A stretch of 64,000 nucleotides of DNA from PHAA01 sp022706565 (GTDB lineage: Bacteria; Bacillota; Syntrophomonadia; Syntrophomonadales; Syntrophomonadaceae), in assembly GCA_040769385.1 (NCBI GenBank), contig JAXGLD010000007.1, positions 1 to 64,000 of the forward strand. The letters run 5' to 3'. The position numbers and the translations under genes were made by a program. The stretch's first letter is position 1. Each line of letters begins with the position of its first letter. Below, piece by piece: positions 57,413 to 64,000 of this stretch. Below the pieces are notes generated by a model. The model was not told the DNA's origin and did not search any database. It worked only from the letters and a program-made list of their open reading frames with translations.

Positions 57413-58054
57413 ATGGAATACTTGGCTTCATTGTTTCCTTTTATGATGGAAGGCACCGTTGTTACCTTGAAAATCTTTTTCATTTCTTTAATTACGTCAT
57501 TACCGTTGGGGGTCGTGTTTGCCATGACCCGCCTTTCCAAATTAGCCCCTCTAAGTGTAGCCACTCAGTTCTATATCTGGCTTTTCCGGGGTACTCCCCT
57601 ATTGCTGCAGCTGCTGTTCATATATTTTGGCTTGCCTATAATCGGCATCAATATCGACCGTTTTCCAGCCGCCCTGCTGGCCTTTATCCTCAATTACACT
57701 GCTTACCTGGCGGAGGTGTACCGCTCCGGCATTCAATCAATTGACCGGGGACAGTTCGAGGCGGCTGACGTGCTGGGTTTGAGCCGCTGGCAAACCTTAT
57801 CCCGGATCATCTTGCCGCAGATGATAAAGAGAGTATTACCCCCCATCAGTAATGAAGTTATCAATCTGATTAAGGATACTTCCCTGGTTTATGCAATCGG
57901 TATCAGTGAACTCCTGCGGGTGGCGAAGATTGCTGCAGTGCGGGATGCCTTGTTTGTCCCCTTCATTATGGCGGCGATATTTTATCTCGTAATGACCGCG
58001 GTTATCCAGCAGACTTTCAAGTGGCTGGAAGACCATTACGCCTATTATCGATAG
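57413..58054 (+). CDS. Polar amino acid ABC transporter permease (operon C)
   Basis: 213 residues, five helices. WLFRGTPLLLQLLFIYFGLP (about 62-81) and EAA loop AADVLGLSRWQTLSRIILPQ. ATG start with an AAGAGGTT site. 10 bp before the ATPase gene. Confidence 0.92.
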   Translation: MEYLASLFPFMMEGTVVTLKIFFISLITSLPLGVVFAMTRLSKLAPLSVATQFYIWLFRGTPLLLQLLFIYFGLPIIGINIDRFPAALLAFILNYTAYLAEVYRSGIQSIDRGQFEAADVLGLSRWQTLSRIILPQMIKRVLPPISNEVINLIKDTSLVYAIGISELLRVAKIAAVRDALFVPFIMAAIFYLVMTAVIQQTFKWLEDHYAYYR

Positions 58055-58064
58055 GAGCAGGATT

Positions 58065-58832
58065 ATGTATATACTCAAAGCTACCGAAGTGTATAAGGAT
58101 TTTCATACCAATGAAGTATTAAAAGGCGTGTCCATGCAGGTCGACAAGGGCGAGGTAATAGCCATTATCGGCCCTTCTGGATCTGGCAAGAGTACCTTCC
58201 TGCGCTGCCTGAACCGTTTGGAAACCATTGACCGGGGCAGTATCGAAATCGAGGGCGAGTTTATGGTGAAGAACGGTCCCAACGGCAAAGCGGTATATGC
58301 CAGCGAAAAGGATATTGCCCGTATGCGCCTGAAAATGGGGATGGTTTTTCAGAACTTCAATCTCTTCCCGCATAAATCGGTGCTGGAGAACCTGATGATG
58401 GCGCCTATGCTGGTAAATGGGATTGATAGCAGTACCGCCCGCGATACCGCCATGATGTATCTGGAAAAGGTAGGAATGGCCCAGAATGGCTCCAATTACC
58501 CCTATCAACTGTCGGGGGGAATGCAGCAGCGGGTGGCAATAGCCCGGGCATTGTGCATGAACCCCGCTATAATGTGTTTTGATGAACCAACCTCAGCCCT
58601 CGATCCGGAATTAACCGGGGAGGTACTGCAGGTCATGAAAGATCTGGCCATGGAACACATGACCATGGTAGTGGTCACCCACGAAATAGGCTTTGCCCGT
58701 GAAGTCGCCCAGCGTGTTATCTTCATGGACGAGGGCGCCATAGTTGAGGAAGGCAATGCCGAAGACGTATTGCTGCACCCGCAGCAATCAAGAACCAAGG
58801 AGTTTCTCAGCAAGGTGCTGATGGCCAGGTAA
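58065..58832 (+). CDS. Polar amino acid ABC transporter ATPase (operon C)
   Basis: 255 residues. Walker A GPSGSGKSTFLR, VFQNFNLFPHKS, LSGGMQQRVAIARAL, IMCFDEPTSALDPE, VTHEIGFAREV. An insertion of about 12 residues follows the first beta-sheet compared with operons A and B. The second dispersed palindrome (58839-58901) begins six bases after its stop. Confidence 0.93.
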   Translation: MYILKATEVYKDFHTNEVLKGVSMQVDKGEVIAIIGPSGSGKSTFLRCLNRLETIDRGSIEIEGEFMVKNGPNGKAVYASEKDIARMRLKMGMVFQNFNLFPHKSVLENLMMAPMLVNGIDSSTARDTAMMYLEKVGMAQNGSNYPYQLSGGMQQRVAIARALCMNPAIMCFDEPTSALDPELTGEVLQVMKDLAMEHMTMVVVTHEIGFAREVAQRVIFMDEGAIVEEGNAEDVLLHPQQSRTKEFLSKVLMAR

Positions 58833-58838
58833 AATAAA

Positions 58839-58901
58839 GTATGCATAAATATACTGGTTTCCACGCTGTCGCTTAACGTCCGCCCGTATATTATGCATAC
58901 C
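58839..58901 (-). repeat. Dispersed palindromic intergenic repeat, copy 2
   Basis: GTATGCATAAATATACTGG ... GTATATTATGCATACC, reverse orientation to the copy at 17938-17998, sharing the loop element CTTAACGTCCGCC. It may act as a transcription end signal for the operon; the shared loop suggests more than that. Confidence 0.85.
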
Positions 58902-58963
58902 ATAGAGGAATTCTTTAAGTTTTCAGTTGTCTCGATCCGTCCCCTTTCACTCGGGATTTCTCG

Positions 58964-59272
58964 TCACTTCTTTTTGAGTTTTTCTATCTCCTCTTCAACT
59001 TCCTCGGCACCTTCGCGATAGAATTCTTCCTCGTCGGGGGCCAGTTCCTTCAAGAGCCTCAGAAACTCACCGGCATGTACTCTCTCCTCGTCGGCGATAT
59101 CCTTGAGGACCTCGATGGCCAGTTCATTGTCGGTGGCTTCGGCCAGCTGCATATAAAGCTGGATGGCTTCATACTCCGCCGCAATCATGAAGCGGATCGC
59201 CCGGATTAGTTCTGCTTCAGTCAGCTTGCGTTCTCTCGTCAGTCCAGAAAAAGAGTTTCCAAAATCAGGCAT
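58964..59272 (-). CDS. Encapsulin-type ferritin-like protein
   Basis: 102 residues, a single short ferritin-like helical pair: RFMIAAEYEAIQLYMQLAEA and LKDIADEERVHAGEFLRLL give the E...Y and ExxH iron ligands. It resembles the ferritin-like domain fused to, or packaged in, archaeal and clostridial encapsulins (Pyrococcus type). Such proteins oxidise and store iron inside the shell. No encapsulin gene and no obvious cargo peptide are present here; the C-terminus is a Glu/Lys coil. Confidence 0.78.
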   Translation of the reverse strand: MPDFGNSFSGLTRERKLTEAELIRAIRFMIAAEYEAIQLYMQLAEATDNELAIEVLKDIADEERVHAGEFLRLLKELAPDEEEFYREGAEEVEEEIEKLKKK

Positions 59273-59484
59273 GCTCTCACCCTCCTTGTAAGGTCGATTT
59301 CAACGGTTTTAAAGATTACAGTAAAACATCATTAATTGGGGTCAATTGTCTCCTGCCTTATTTTAACACAACCGGGGCGCCGGTTGGTTAGGACGATACG
59401 TTCGCGCCCAGCGCAAAAGGGCCGCAACAACAGGACAGCATGATGGCGTACCAAACCAGTCAGCTCTTATCGGTGACGGAAGAT

Positions 59485-60369
59485 CTATATAAAGTCTTCC
59501 AGGTTCTGTACCAGTTTATCCATGCAATCGATCAAAGGCGAATGGCCCGAGTCGGAGAGAATGACCAATCGACCCACGGCCCCAAGAGCGGCAGCGATTT
59601 CCTCACCGGTGAAGGGAGGTACTACCAGATCACGGTCCCCTTGCAGAATCAAGGTGGGAGCAGTTATGAGCTTTACCCGTCCGTTACCGGGCACCAGCCC
59701 GTTATGCTCGGTCGAAATATTGAAACGGAGCAGGGCATAATGAATATCGGCCACATTTCTCTGGGTCATGGCATCGTCCAGGTACTCCTCGTACAATTCA
59801 TCGCTGGGCCGGTTTTTGTTGTACATCACCTTATCCCAAATGCGGCGAATAAATTCGCGATTGGGGTATACGTTATATTTCTTCATGTGATCAAGGCTCC
59901 AATTGGACACTTTGGAACCCAGTTTGCGCAAGGTGGCGTAATCTACGGGGCTATTCTCCGTGCGGATCAAACGATAGCCTTTTATACCCACCGAGTCGAT
60001 CAAGACCATTCTATCAACATAACCCGGGTTGTCAGCAGCAAACTGCATGGCCACCCCGCCTCCAGTCGACCACCCCACCAGCGTGAAACGTTTCAGTTCC
60101 AGTTGGTCAGCCCAGAATTTGATGTCATCGGCCAGGTCTTTCAGGGACGATATGCGCTGGTTGTAGGTGGAGGCGCCGAAACCACGCATATCGGGGGCGA
60201 ATATCTTATACCGGTCTTCCATCCTCTCCATTAATATCTCCATATGTTTGGAAGAGGTCATATTGCCATGCAACATGACCACCGGCGGTCCAACCCTACC
60301 CGCCTCCCGGTACCCGATAGTCTCACCGTTGATTAGTCCTATCTTTCTGATCTCATATATGTCCGGCAG
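59485..60369 (-). CDS. Alpha/beta hydrolase with probable CTG start
   Basis: About 294 residues. HGNMTSSKH oxyanion loop, nucleophile GWSTGG near residue 110, acid Asp in LQGDRDLVVP, His in DSGHSPLI. The frame from the GTG at 60282 would begin inside the first beta-strand. It continues upstream (IYEIRKIGLINGETIGYREA) to a CTG at 60369 placed seven bases after GGAGG, the only well-spaced start. Substrate unknown. Confidence 0.78.
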   Translation of the reverse strand: MPDIYEIRKIGLINGETIGYREAGRVGPPVVMLHGNMTSSKHMEILMERMEDRYKIFAPDMRGFGASTYNQRISSLKDLADDIKFWADQLELKRFTLVGWSTGGGVAMQFAADNPGYVDRMVLIDSVGIKGYRLIRTENSPVDYATLRKLGSKVSNWSLDHMKKYNVYPNREFIRRIWDKVMYNKNRPSDELYEEYLDDAMTQRNVADIHYALLRFNISTEHNGLVPGNGRVKLITAPTLILQGDRDLVVPPFTGEEIAAALGAVGRLVILSDSGHSPLIDCMDKLVQNLEDFI

Positions 60370-60460
60370 GATGCTCCCTCCTCTGGGTTCATAAATATCT
60401 ATTTATATAATAGTACAAATCGCCGGGCTTAAGGCAAATTGAGAAGAGTGACCGAACACA

Positions 60461-60502
60461 GCAAAATTGAGAAGCACCACCCCAACCGAGATGGTGCCTC
60501 AA
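60461..60502 (-). terminator. Terminator of tup operon
   Basis: Minus strand GAGGCACCA / TGGTGCTTC stem, then TCAATTTTGC, about 30 bp after tupC. Confidence 0.6.
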
Positions 60503-60529
60503 TAAAAATTCATTTGTTCAACAACTGAC

Positions 60530-61240
60530 CTATTTCAGGGCTTTACCTTCGGAAGGGTAATCCGTACAATCTTCCCTGCGTATAATGTCTTTGCTCACCA
60601 GGGCTCCATCCTCCATCCAGTAGACCGCATCGGTCATGACATCCGCTTCCCGGCGGTGATGAGTCACCATAACCGTAGTGATACGTTTCCCCCGCAATAA
60701 TTGATCAATATGGATCATTAATTCCTCTCTGATCTCTTTATCAAGATTAGAGAAGGGTTCATCTAAAAATATGATCTCCGGATCAACCACCAGCGCCTGG
60801 GCGATGGCCACCCGCTGGGCTTCGCCACCGGAGAGCGAACGGGCCCGACGGTGAGCCAAGTGAGCAACCTCCATCTGTTCCAGACTATCCATTATCCGCC
60901 TGGTTCTTTCTTTGCGATTGATACCCCGGAATTTCAGGCCCAGATCCACATTCTCCACCACGTTCAGATCCAGCAACATTGGTTTTTGAAAAACCATGGC
61001 CATGCGGCGCTGCAATTCCAAGCGTGGGTGTTCCTCCAGGCTCTTGCCGAAATATTTGAGCTTGCCGCTGGTAGGATCCTGCAACAGGGCCATCACAAAC
61101 AACAGGCTGCTTTTGCCGGCTCCGTTGGGGCCCATCAAACTCACTGATTCTCCTGATTCCAAAGAAAATGTCGGCACATCAAGAATCTTTCTGCCACCGA
61201 GTACAAGGGTCATGTCCTGGATCTCAATTACCGCACTCAT
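60530..61240 (-). CDS. tupC: Tungstate ABC transporter ATPase TupC
   Basis: 236 residues. Walker A GPNGAGKSSLLF, VFQKPMLLDLNV, LSGGEAQRVAIAQAL, IIFLDEPFSNLD, VTHHRREADV. No C-terminal TOBE domain, unlike molybdate ModC, which fits TupC. ATG 61240 was chosen for GGAGGAGA and its 4-bp overlap with tupB. Confidence 0.87.
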   Translation of the reverse strand: MSAVIEIQDMTLVLGGRKILDVPTFSLESGESVSLMGPNGAGKSSLLFVMALLQDPTSGKLKYFGKSLEEHPRLELQRRMAMVFQKPMLLDLNVVENVDLGLKFRGINRKERTRRIMDSLEQMEVAHLAHRRARSLSGGEAQRVAIAQALVVDPEIIFLDEPFSNLDKEIREELMIHIDQLLRGKRITTVMVTHHRREADVMTDAVYWMEDGALVSKDIIRREDCTDYPSEGKALK

Positions 61241-61935
61241 GATTCTCTCCTCCATTGCTGAACGGTAGTCAAGAATGCGGTGACGCCATAAGCAAGCAGC
61301 AATAGGATAATACTTATGGCGATGGCCACATCAAAATTGCCCTTATTGACTTCCAGCACAGTAGCAGTGGTCAGGACCCTGGTCTGGCCGGTAATATTAC
61401 CACCAACCATCTGCGACGCCCCGACCTCCGATATAACCCCGCCAAAACCCGCCATAACCGCGGCCAACAATCCCAGCCGGGCTTCCCGGACCAGGCTCCA
61501 CAACATCTGGATCTGATTGGCACCCAAGGCCTTTAACTGCAGACGAATGCGAGGATGGATTTGCTGGATCGCAGCCAGAGTAAAACTGGTCACAATCGGT
61601 GACGCTATTACTGCTTGGGCTATCACAATGGCATAAGGGGTATAAATAATGTTGAAGGCTCCAAAAGGGCCTGAACGCCAGAGAAAGATACTCACCCATA
61701 GACCTACCACCACCGGCGGCAGCCCCATCCCGAAATTGGCCAAACTGACCAGGAAGTTGCGGCCGGGAAATCTCTTCAAGGCCAGCAACCAGCCAAGGGG
61801 GACCCCGATTAAAACACTGATAAGGGTTGCGGAGCCCGATACCTTGAATGTAAGAATGGTCACCTCCAATACCGCGGGGTCCAAAGAAATAAGTAAATAA
61901 AATGCCTGGACCAGGCCCTCCCAGATTAGTTCCAC
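61237..61935 (-). CDS. tupB: Tungstate ABC transporter permease TupB
   Basis: 232 residues, six helices. ANFGMGLPPVVVGLWVSIFL (about 85-105) and the EAA-like loop RLQLKALGANQIQMLWSLVR (about 132-150), as in TupB/CysT-type permeases. 30 bp after tupA; overlaps tupC. Confidence 0.88.
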   Translation of the reverse strand: MELIWEGLVQAFYLLISLDPAVLEVTILTFKVSGSATLISVLIGVPLGWLLALKRFPGRNFLVSLANFGMGLPPVVVGLWVSIFLWRSGPFGAFNIIYTPYAIVIAQAVIASPIVTSFTLAAIQQIHPRIRLQLKALGANQIQMLWSLVREARLGLLAAVMAGFGGVISEVGASQMVGGNITGQTRVLTTATVLEVNKGNFDVAIAISIILLLLAYGVTAFLTTVQQWRRES

Positions 61936-61965
61936 ATATTCACATCCCTATCTGCGTTATAGAGT

Positions 61966-62868
61966 CTATGCCGCCTTGCCCAAATCTTCTTCGTTCTTGC
62001 CGGCATCGGGGAAGAATAAGGGCTGTCCATATTTGTCGACGCCAAAGGTTTTAATGATATCCTGAGTTGCCGGTGCCACCATAAAATCGGCAAATGCCTT
62101 GGCGCCCTCAAAGTTTACCTTGGGCCATTTCTCCGGATTAACAGTCATAACATGATAGATATTCAAGAGAGCTTTCTCGCCCTCAACCATTGGAACCAGA
62201 GCTACGTTCTTCATTTGAGCCAGGTAAGTACCCCGGTCAGTAAGCGTATAGCCATTCTTTTGGTTGGCGATGGTTATGGTAGCACCCATTCCCTGTCCAG
62301 CTTCCTGGTAATTAGGTCCAACTGCAGGGGTGATGCCCGCCGCTTTCCACAGGCTCAATTCCATGTTATGAGTTCCAGATTTATCTCCTCTGGAGATAAA
62401 CATACTATTGGTATCTTTGATTTTCTTCAATGCCTCGGCGGAACTGGTCATGCCCTTGATTCCAGCCGGGTCATCCGCCGGACCTATGAGCAGGAAATCA
62501 TTATGCATTACCAGCATACGGTTGGTGGCAAAGCCTTTTTCCACCAGTTCGAGTTCGGCAGCTGGTGAATGTACCAGCAGGACATCGGCTTCGCCTTTTT
62601 CACCCATAGCCAGGGCGGCGCCAGTGCCAACCGATACTGTTTTGACTACATATCCGGTTTGTTTCTCAAATTCAGGAACCAAAACATCCAGCAACCCGGT
62701 GTCCTGCGTGCTGGTGGTGGTGGCCAGGATAAGATTGGGATTGGCAGGTGCTTTCGGGGCAGCCGGCTGATTGGCCGGCGGTTGGGCGGCCTGTTGGGCA
62801 CAGCCCACCAGTGACAGCATGAAAACCATTACCATGGCGAGAGTAATAAACCTCTTTTTACTAAACAA
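61966..62868 (-). CDS. tupA: Tungstate-binding lipoprotein TupA
   Basis: 300 residues. Lipobox LVGC (Cys23), a Pro/Ala/Gln linker, then ATTTSTQDTGLLDVLVPEF and VSVGTGAALAMGEKGEADVL, the oxyanion-binding motifs of TupA (TTTS and GTG). These separate it from ModA. It captures tungstate for pterin enzymes such as formate dehydrogenase or aldehyde:ferredoxin oxidoreductase. ATG after AAAGGAGG; leader carries a cofactor riboswitch. Confidence 0.92.
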   Translation of the reverse strand: MFSKKRFITLAMVMVFMLSLVGCAQQAAQPPANQPAAPKAPANPNLILATTTSTQDTGLLDVLVPEFEKQTGYVVKTVSVGTGAALAMGEKGEADVLLVHSPAAELELVEKGFATNRMLVMHNDFLLIGPADDPAGIKGMTSSAEALKKIKDTNSMFISRGDKSGTHNMELSLWKAAGITPAVGPNYQEAGQGMGATITIANQKNGYTLTDRGTYLAQMKNVALVPMVEGEKALLNIYHVMTVNPEKWPKVNFEGAKAFADFMVAPATQDIIKTFGVDKYGQPLFFPDAGKNEEDLGKAA

Positions 62869-62984
62869 GATTATACCTCCTTTGAATCATTAATTAAGTG
62901 ATTGTGCCAGCGTTGTCCCTCCCTGACATTCCAAACACGAAAAAGCCGGACCCGCAGTGACGCAGATACGACTCAGTTTGATCC

Positions 62985-63092
62985 AATCCAATTCACTCTC
63001 CTTTCCGAATGCGGGAGGCACATTTGTTTCCTCTTGTACCTTTTGGACTGACCCTCATACCCTTCTGGCTGCAGAGGCCCAGACTCGGAGAT
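62985..63092 (-). promoter_or_regulatory. Moco/Tuco-type riboswitch upstream of tupABC
   Basis: The minus strand shows GGGCCTCTGCAGCCAGAAGG (about 63064-63083) and, after a variable part, GCCTCCCGCATTCGGAAAGG (about 62999-63019). The E. coli moaA Moco RNA has GCCTCTGCACCTGGGTC and CGCCTCCCGTATCTGGAAAGG in the same order. The segment between them is shorter than in moaA, consistent with the class lacking P3 that was proposed to sense tungsten cofactor. GTCCGGCTTTTTC follows near 62940 as possible expression platform. The remaining intergenic bases to 63227 show no gene. Confidence 0.8.
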
Positions 63093-63227
63093 AAATTATT
63101 AACAGTGTTAGAAATTCGACTCTAATTGCCAATATTCCTGCTAAGTTACATACTTTACGCAGATTATACTACAATTTCCATACATAGGTGTAGGGCGGGC
63201 GAATTTCGAAGATCCCGGTCCACATTT

Positions 63228-63803
63228 TCAAATTATGTCGAAGCGACCTGGTTTTCTTTTCGGGGCTCGTGGTGAGACGGCCGGATAACCCAAGGTTACC
63301 GCAGCGATGAATTGGCCTTTGTCGGGAGCGAATTCTTTCTCCAAGATGTGTGCATGTCCAGTCGTTATAGGTGCGGTCATCCAGCAGGATCCTAGCCCCC
63401 GGTCATAGGCCATCAGGCACAGATTCTGGATTGCGGCGGCGGTCGATTCGACCAGAGTCAGGTCCAGATCTGGACTGGGTTTGAGAAGAAAGACGAGTAT
63501 GCAGGCCTGAGCATTCCCAAGGCCTTTCAGAAACCCTCTGGTCTCAGCTACCACCTCTGGATGGCGGGGGAACAATTGCTCCAGGTCCTCTTTGATATCA
63601 AAGCTGATTTCATCAAATATGTGACGTAGTTTTTCCAGCTGGGCATCGCTTCTAAGCGCCAGGAAGTACCAAGGCTGAGTGTTATTGCCCGATGGGGCCA
63701 TGAGTGCAGCCTCGATTATCTCTTGGAGCACTTCTGGTTCGATGGGCTGGTCTGTGTACTTTCGTATGCTGCGGCGGCCATAGATTGCATCTCTGGTCTC
63801 CAA
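63228..63803 (-). CDS. Nitroreductase-family flavoprotein
   Basis: 191 residues, FMN-binding nitroreductase fold. N-terminal YGRRSIRKYTDQPIEPEVL (FMN phosphate Arg residues), ALMAPSGNNTQPWYF (about 32-47), LMAYDRGLGSCWM and TLGYPAVSPRAPKRKP near the C-terminus. It transfers electrons from NAD(P)H to nitro, quinone or other acceptors; physiological substrate unknown. TTG start after GGGAGGTGG. Confidence 0.9.
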   Translation of the reverse strand: METRDAIYGRRSIRKYTDQPIEPEVLQEIIEAALMAPSGNNTQPWYFLALRSDAQLEKLRHIFDEISFDIKEDLEQLFPRHPEVVAETRGFLKGLGNAQACILVFLLKPSPDLDLTLVESTAAAIQNLCLMAYDRGLGSCWMTAPITTGHAHILEKEFAPDKGQFIAAVTLGYPAVSPRAPKRKPGRFDII

Positions 63804-63947
63804 GCAACCACCTCCCTTGAGGATCTAGGAATGCTATCTGCAACGGATCGGGGAAAATACAGCTTCCAGTTACAGATTGATATGTTCATAAACGTAATGT
63901 TGTCAATACTATACAGTAAATGCAACATAACCGGGAAGGTGATATCC

Positions 63948-64000
63948 ATGAATAAATATGAGCTGTTCAGGGAGTGCAGCGACCACTTGCTGAATGACCA
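63948..64000 (+). CDS. Start of unidentified gene (partial)
   Basis: ATG 63948 with GGGAAGGTGAT before it; the first residues are MNKYELFRECSDHLLND. It is divergent from the nitroreductase and runs off the window. Too short to identify. Confidence 0.5.
   Translation, partial: MNKYELFRECSDHLLND

Overview
This window looks like chromosome from an anaerobic Firmicute of the class Clostridia. The evidence is strong AGGAGG-type ribosome binding sites, many TTG/GTG starts, a T-box leader, an LL-diaminopimelate aminotransferase, Ig-like/copper-amine-oxidase-N surface proteins, a tungstate transporter and an isolated acyl-CoA dehydrogenase. A syntrophic relative (Syntrophomonadaceae-like) is my guess from gene content. 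It was not tested, and the 16S gene here would settle it.

Layout. 1-3.5 kb is a disturbed, partly AT-rich edge. It holds an IS110-type transposase remnant that truncates a winged-helix regulator, a radical SAM gene preceded by a tiny ORF, and a 3' tRNA-Arg fragment that looks like an attachment-site scar. 3.6-10.3 kb carries a polysaccharide deacetylase, an alpha/beta hydrolase, tRNA-Lys and a three-subunit xanthine dehydrogenase-type molybdoenzyme. 10.5-19.8 kb has a YetF-type membrane protein with a tiny RemA-like ORF, a secreted beta-helix protein with three almost identical 315-bp repeats, a hotdog thioesterase, the acyl-CoA dehydrogenase and a copper-amine-oxidase-N protein. 20-32 kb has TrkA/TrkH potassium uptake, a flavodoxin, an NMT1/SsuA-type ABC importer behind a structured leader, a split heavy-metal P-type ATPase with unusual motifs, an MFS exporter and a VTT-domain protein. 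32.2-37.6 kb contains a tryptophan T-box, trpXYZ, then dapF-dapL on the other strand; this block lies between inverted copies of a 28-bp repeat. 37.9-43.2 kb is one rRNA operon (16S-23S-5S, minus strand, no spacer tRNA). 43.5-50 kb has mntP behind a leader with a terminator, ribosomal protein L25/Ctc, and a complete cyanophycin cassette (isoaspartyl dipeptidase, cyanophycinase, cyanophycin synthetase). 51.4-58.8 kb holds three neighbouring polar amino acid ABC importers. 59-64 kb has an encapsulin-type ferritin-like protein, a hydrolase with a probable CTG start, tupABC behind a molybdenum/tungsten-cofactor-type riboswitch, a nitroreductase and the start of an unidentified gene.

How it fits together. 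Cyanophycin stores Asp and Arg as a nitrogen reserve. The cassette can make and fully degrade it, and three amino acid importers lie next to it. Tungstate import under a cofactor riboswitch, together with a molybdopterin hydroxylase, points to pterin-metal redox enzymes.

Most original leads: the 25-codon ORF coupled to a radical SAM gene; two leaders with clear hairpins that I cannot assign to a known class (upstream of the NMT1-type ABC operon and of mntP); a dispersed palindromic element present twice; a promoter carrying two palindromes before the acyl-CoA dehydrogenase; and a P1B-type ATPase with CPG and HH in place of the usual CPC and HP.
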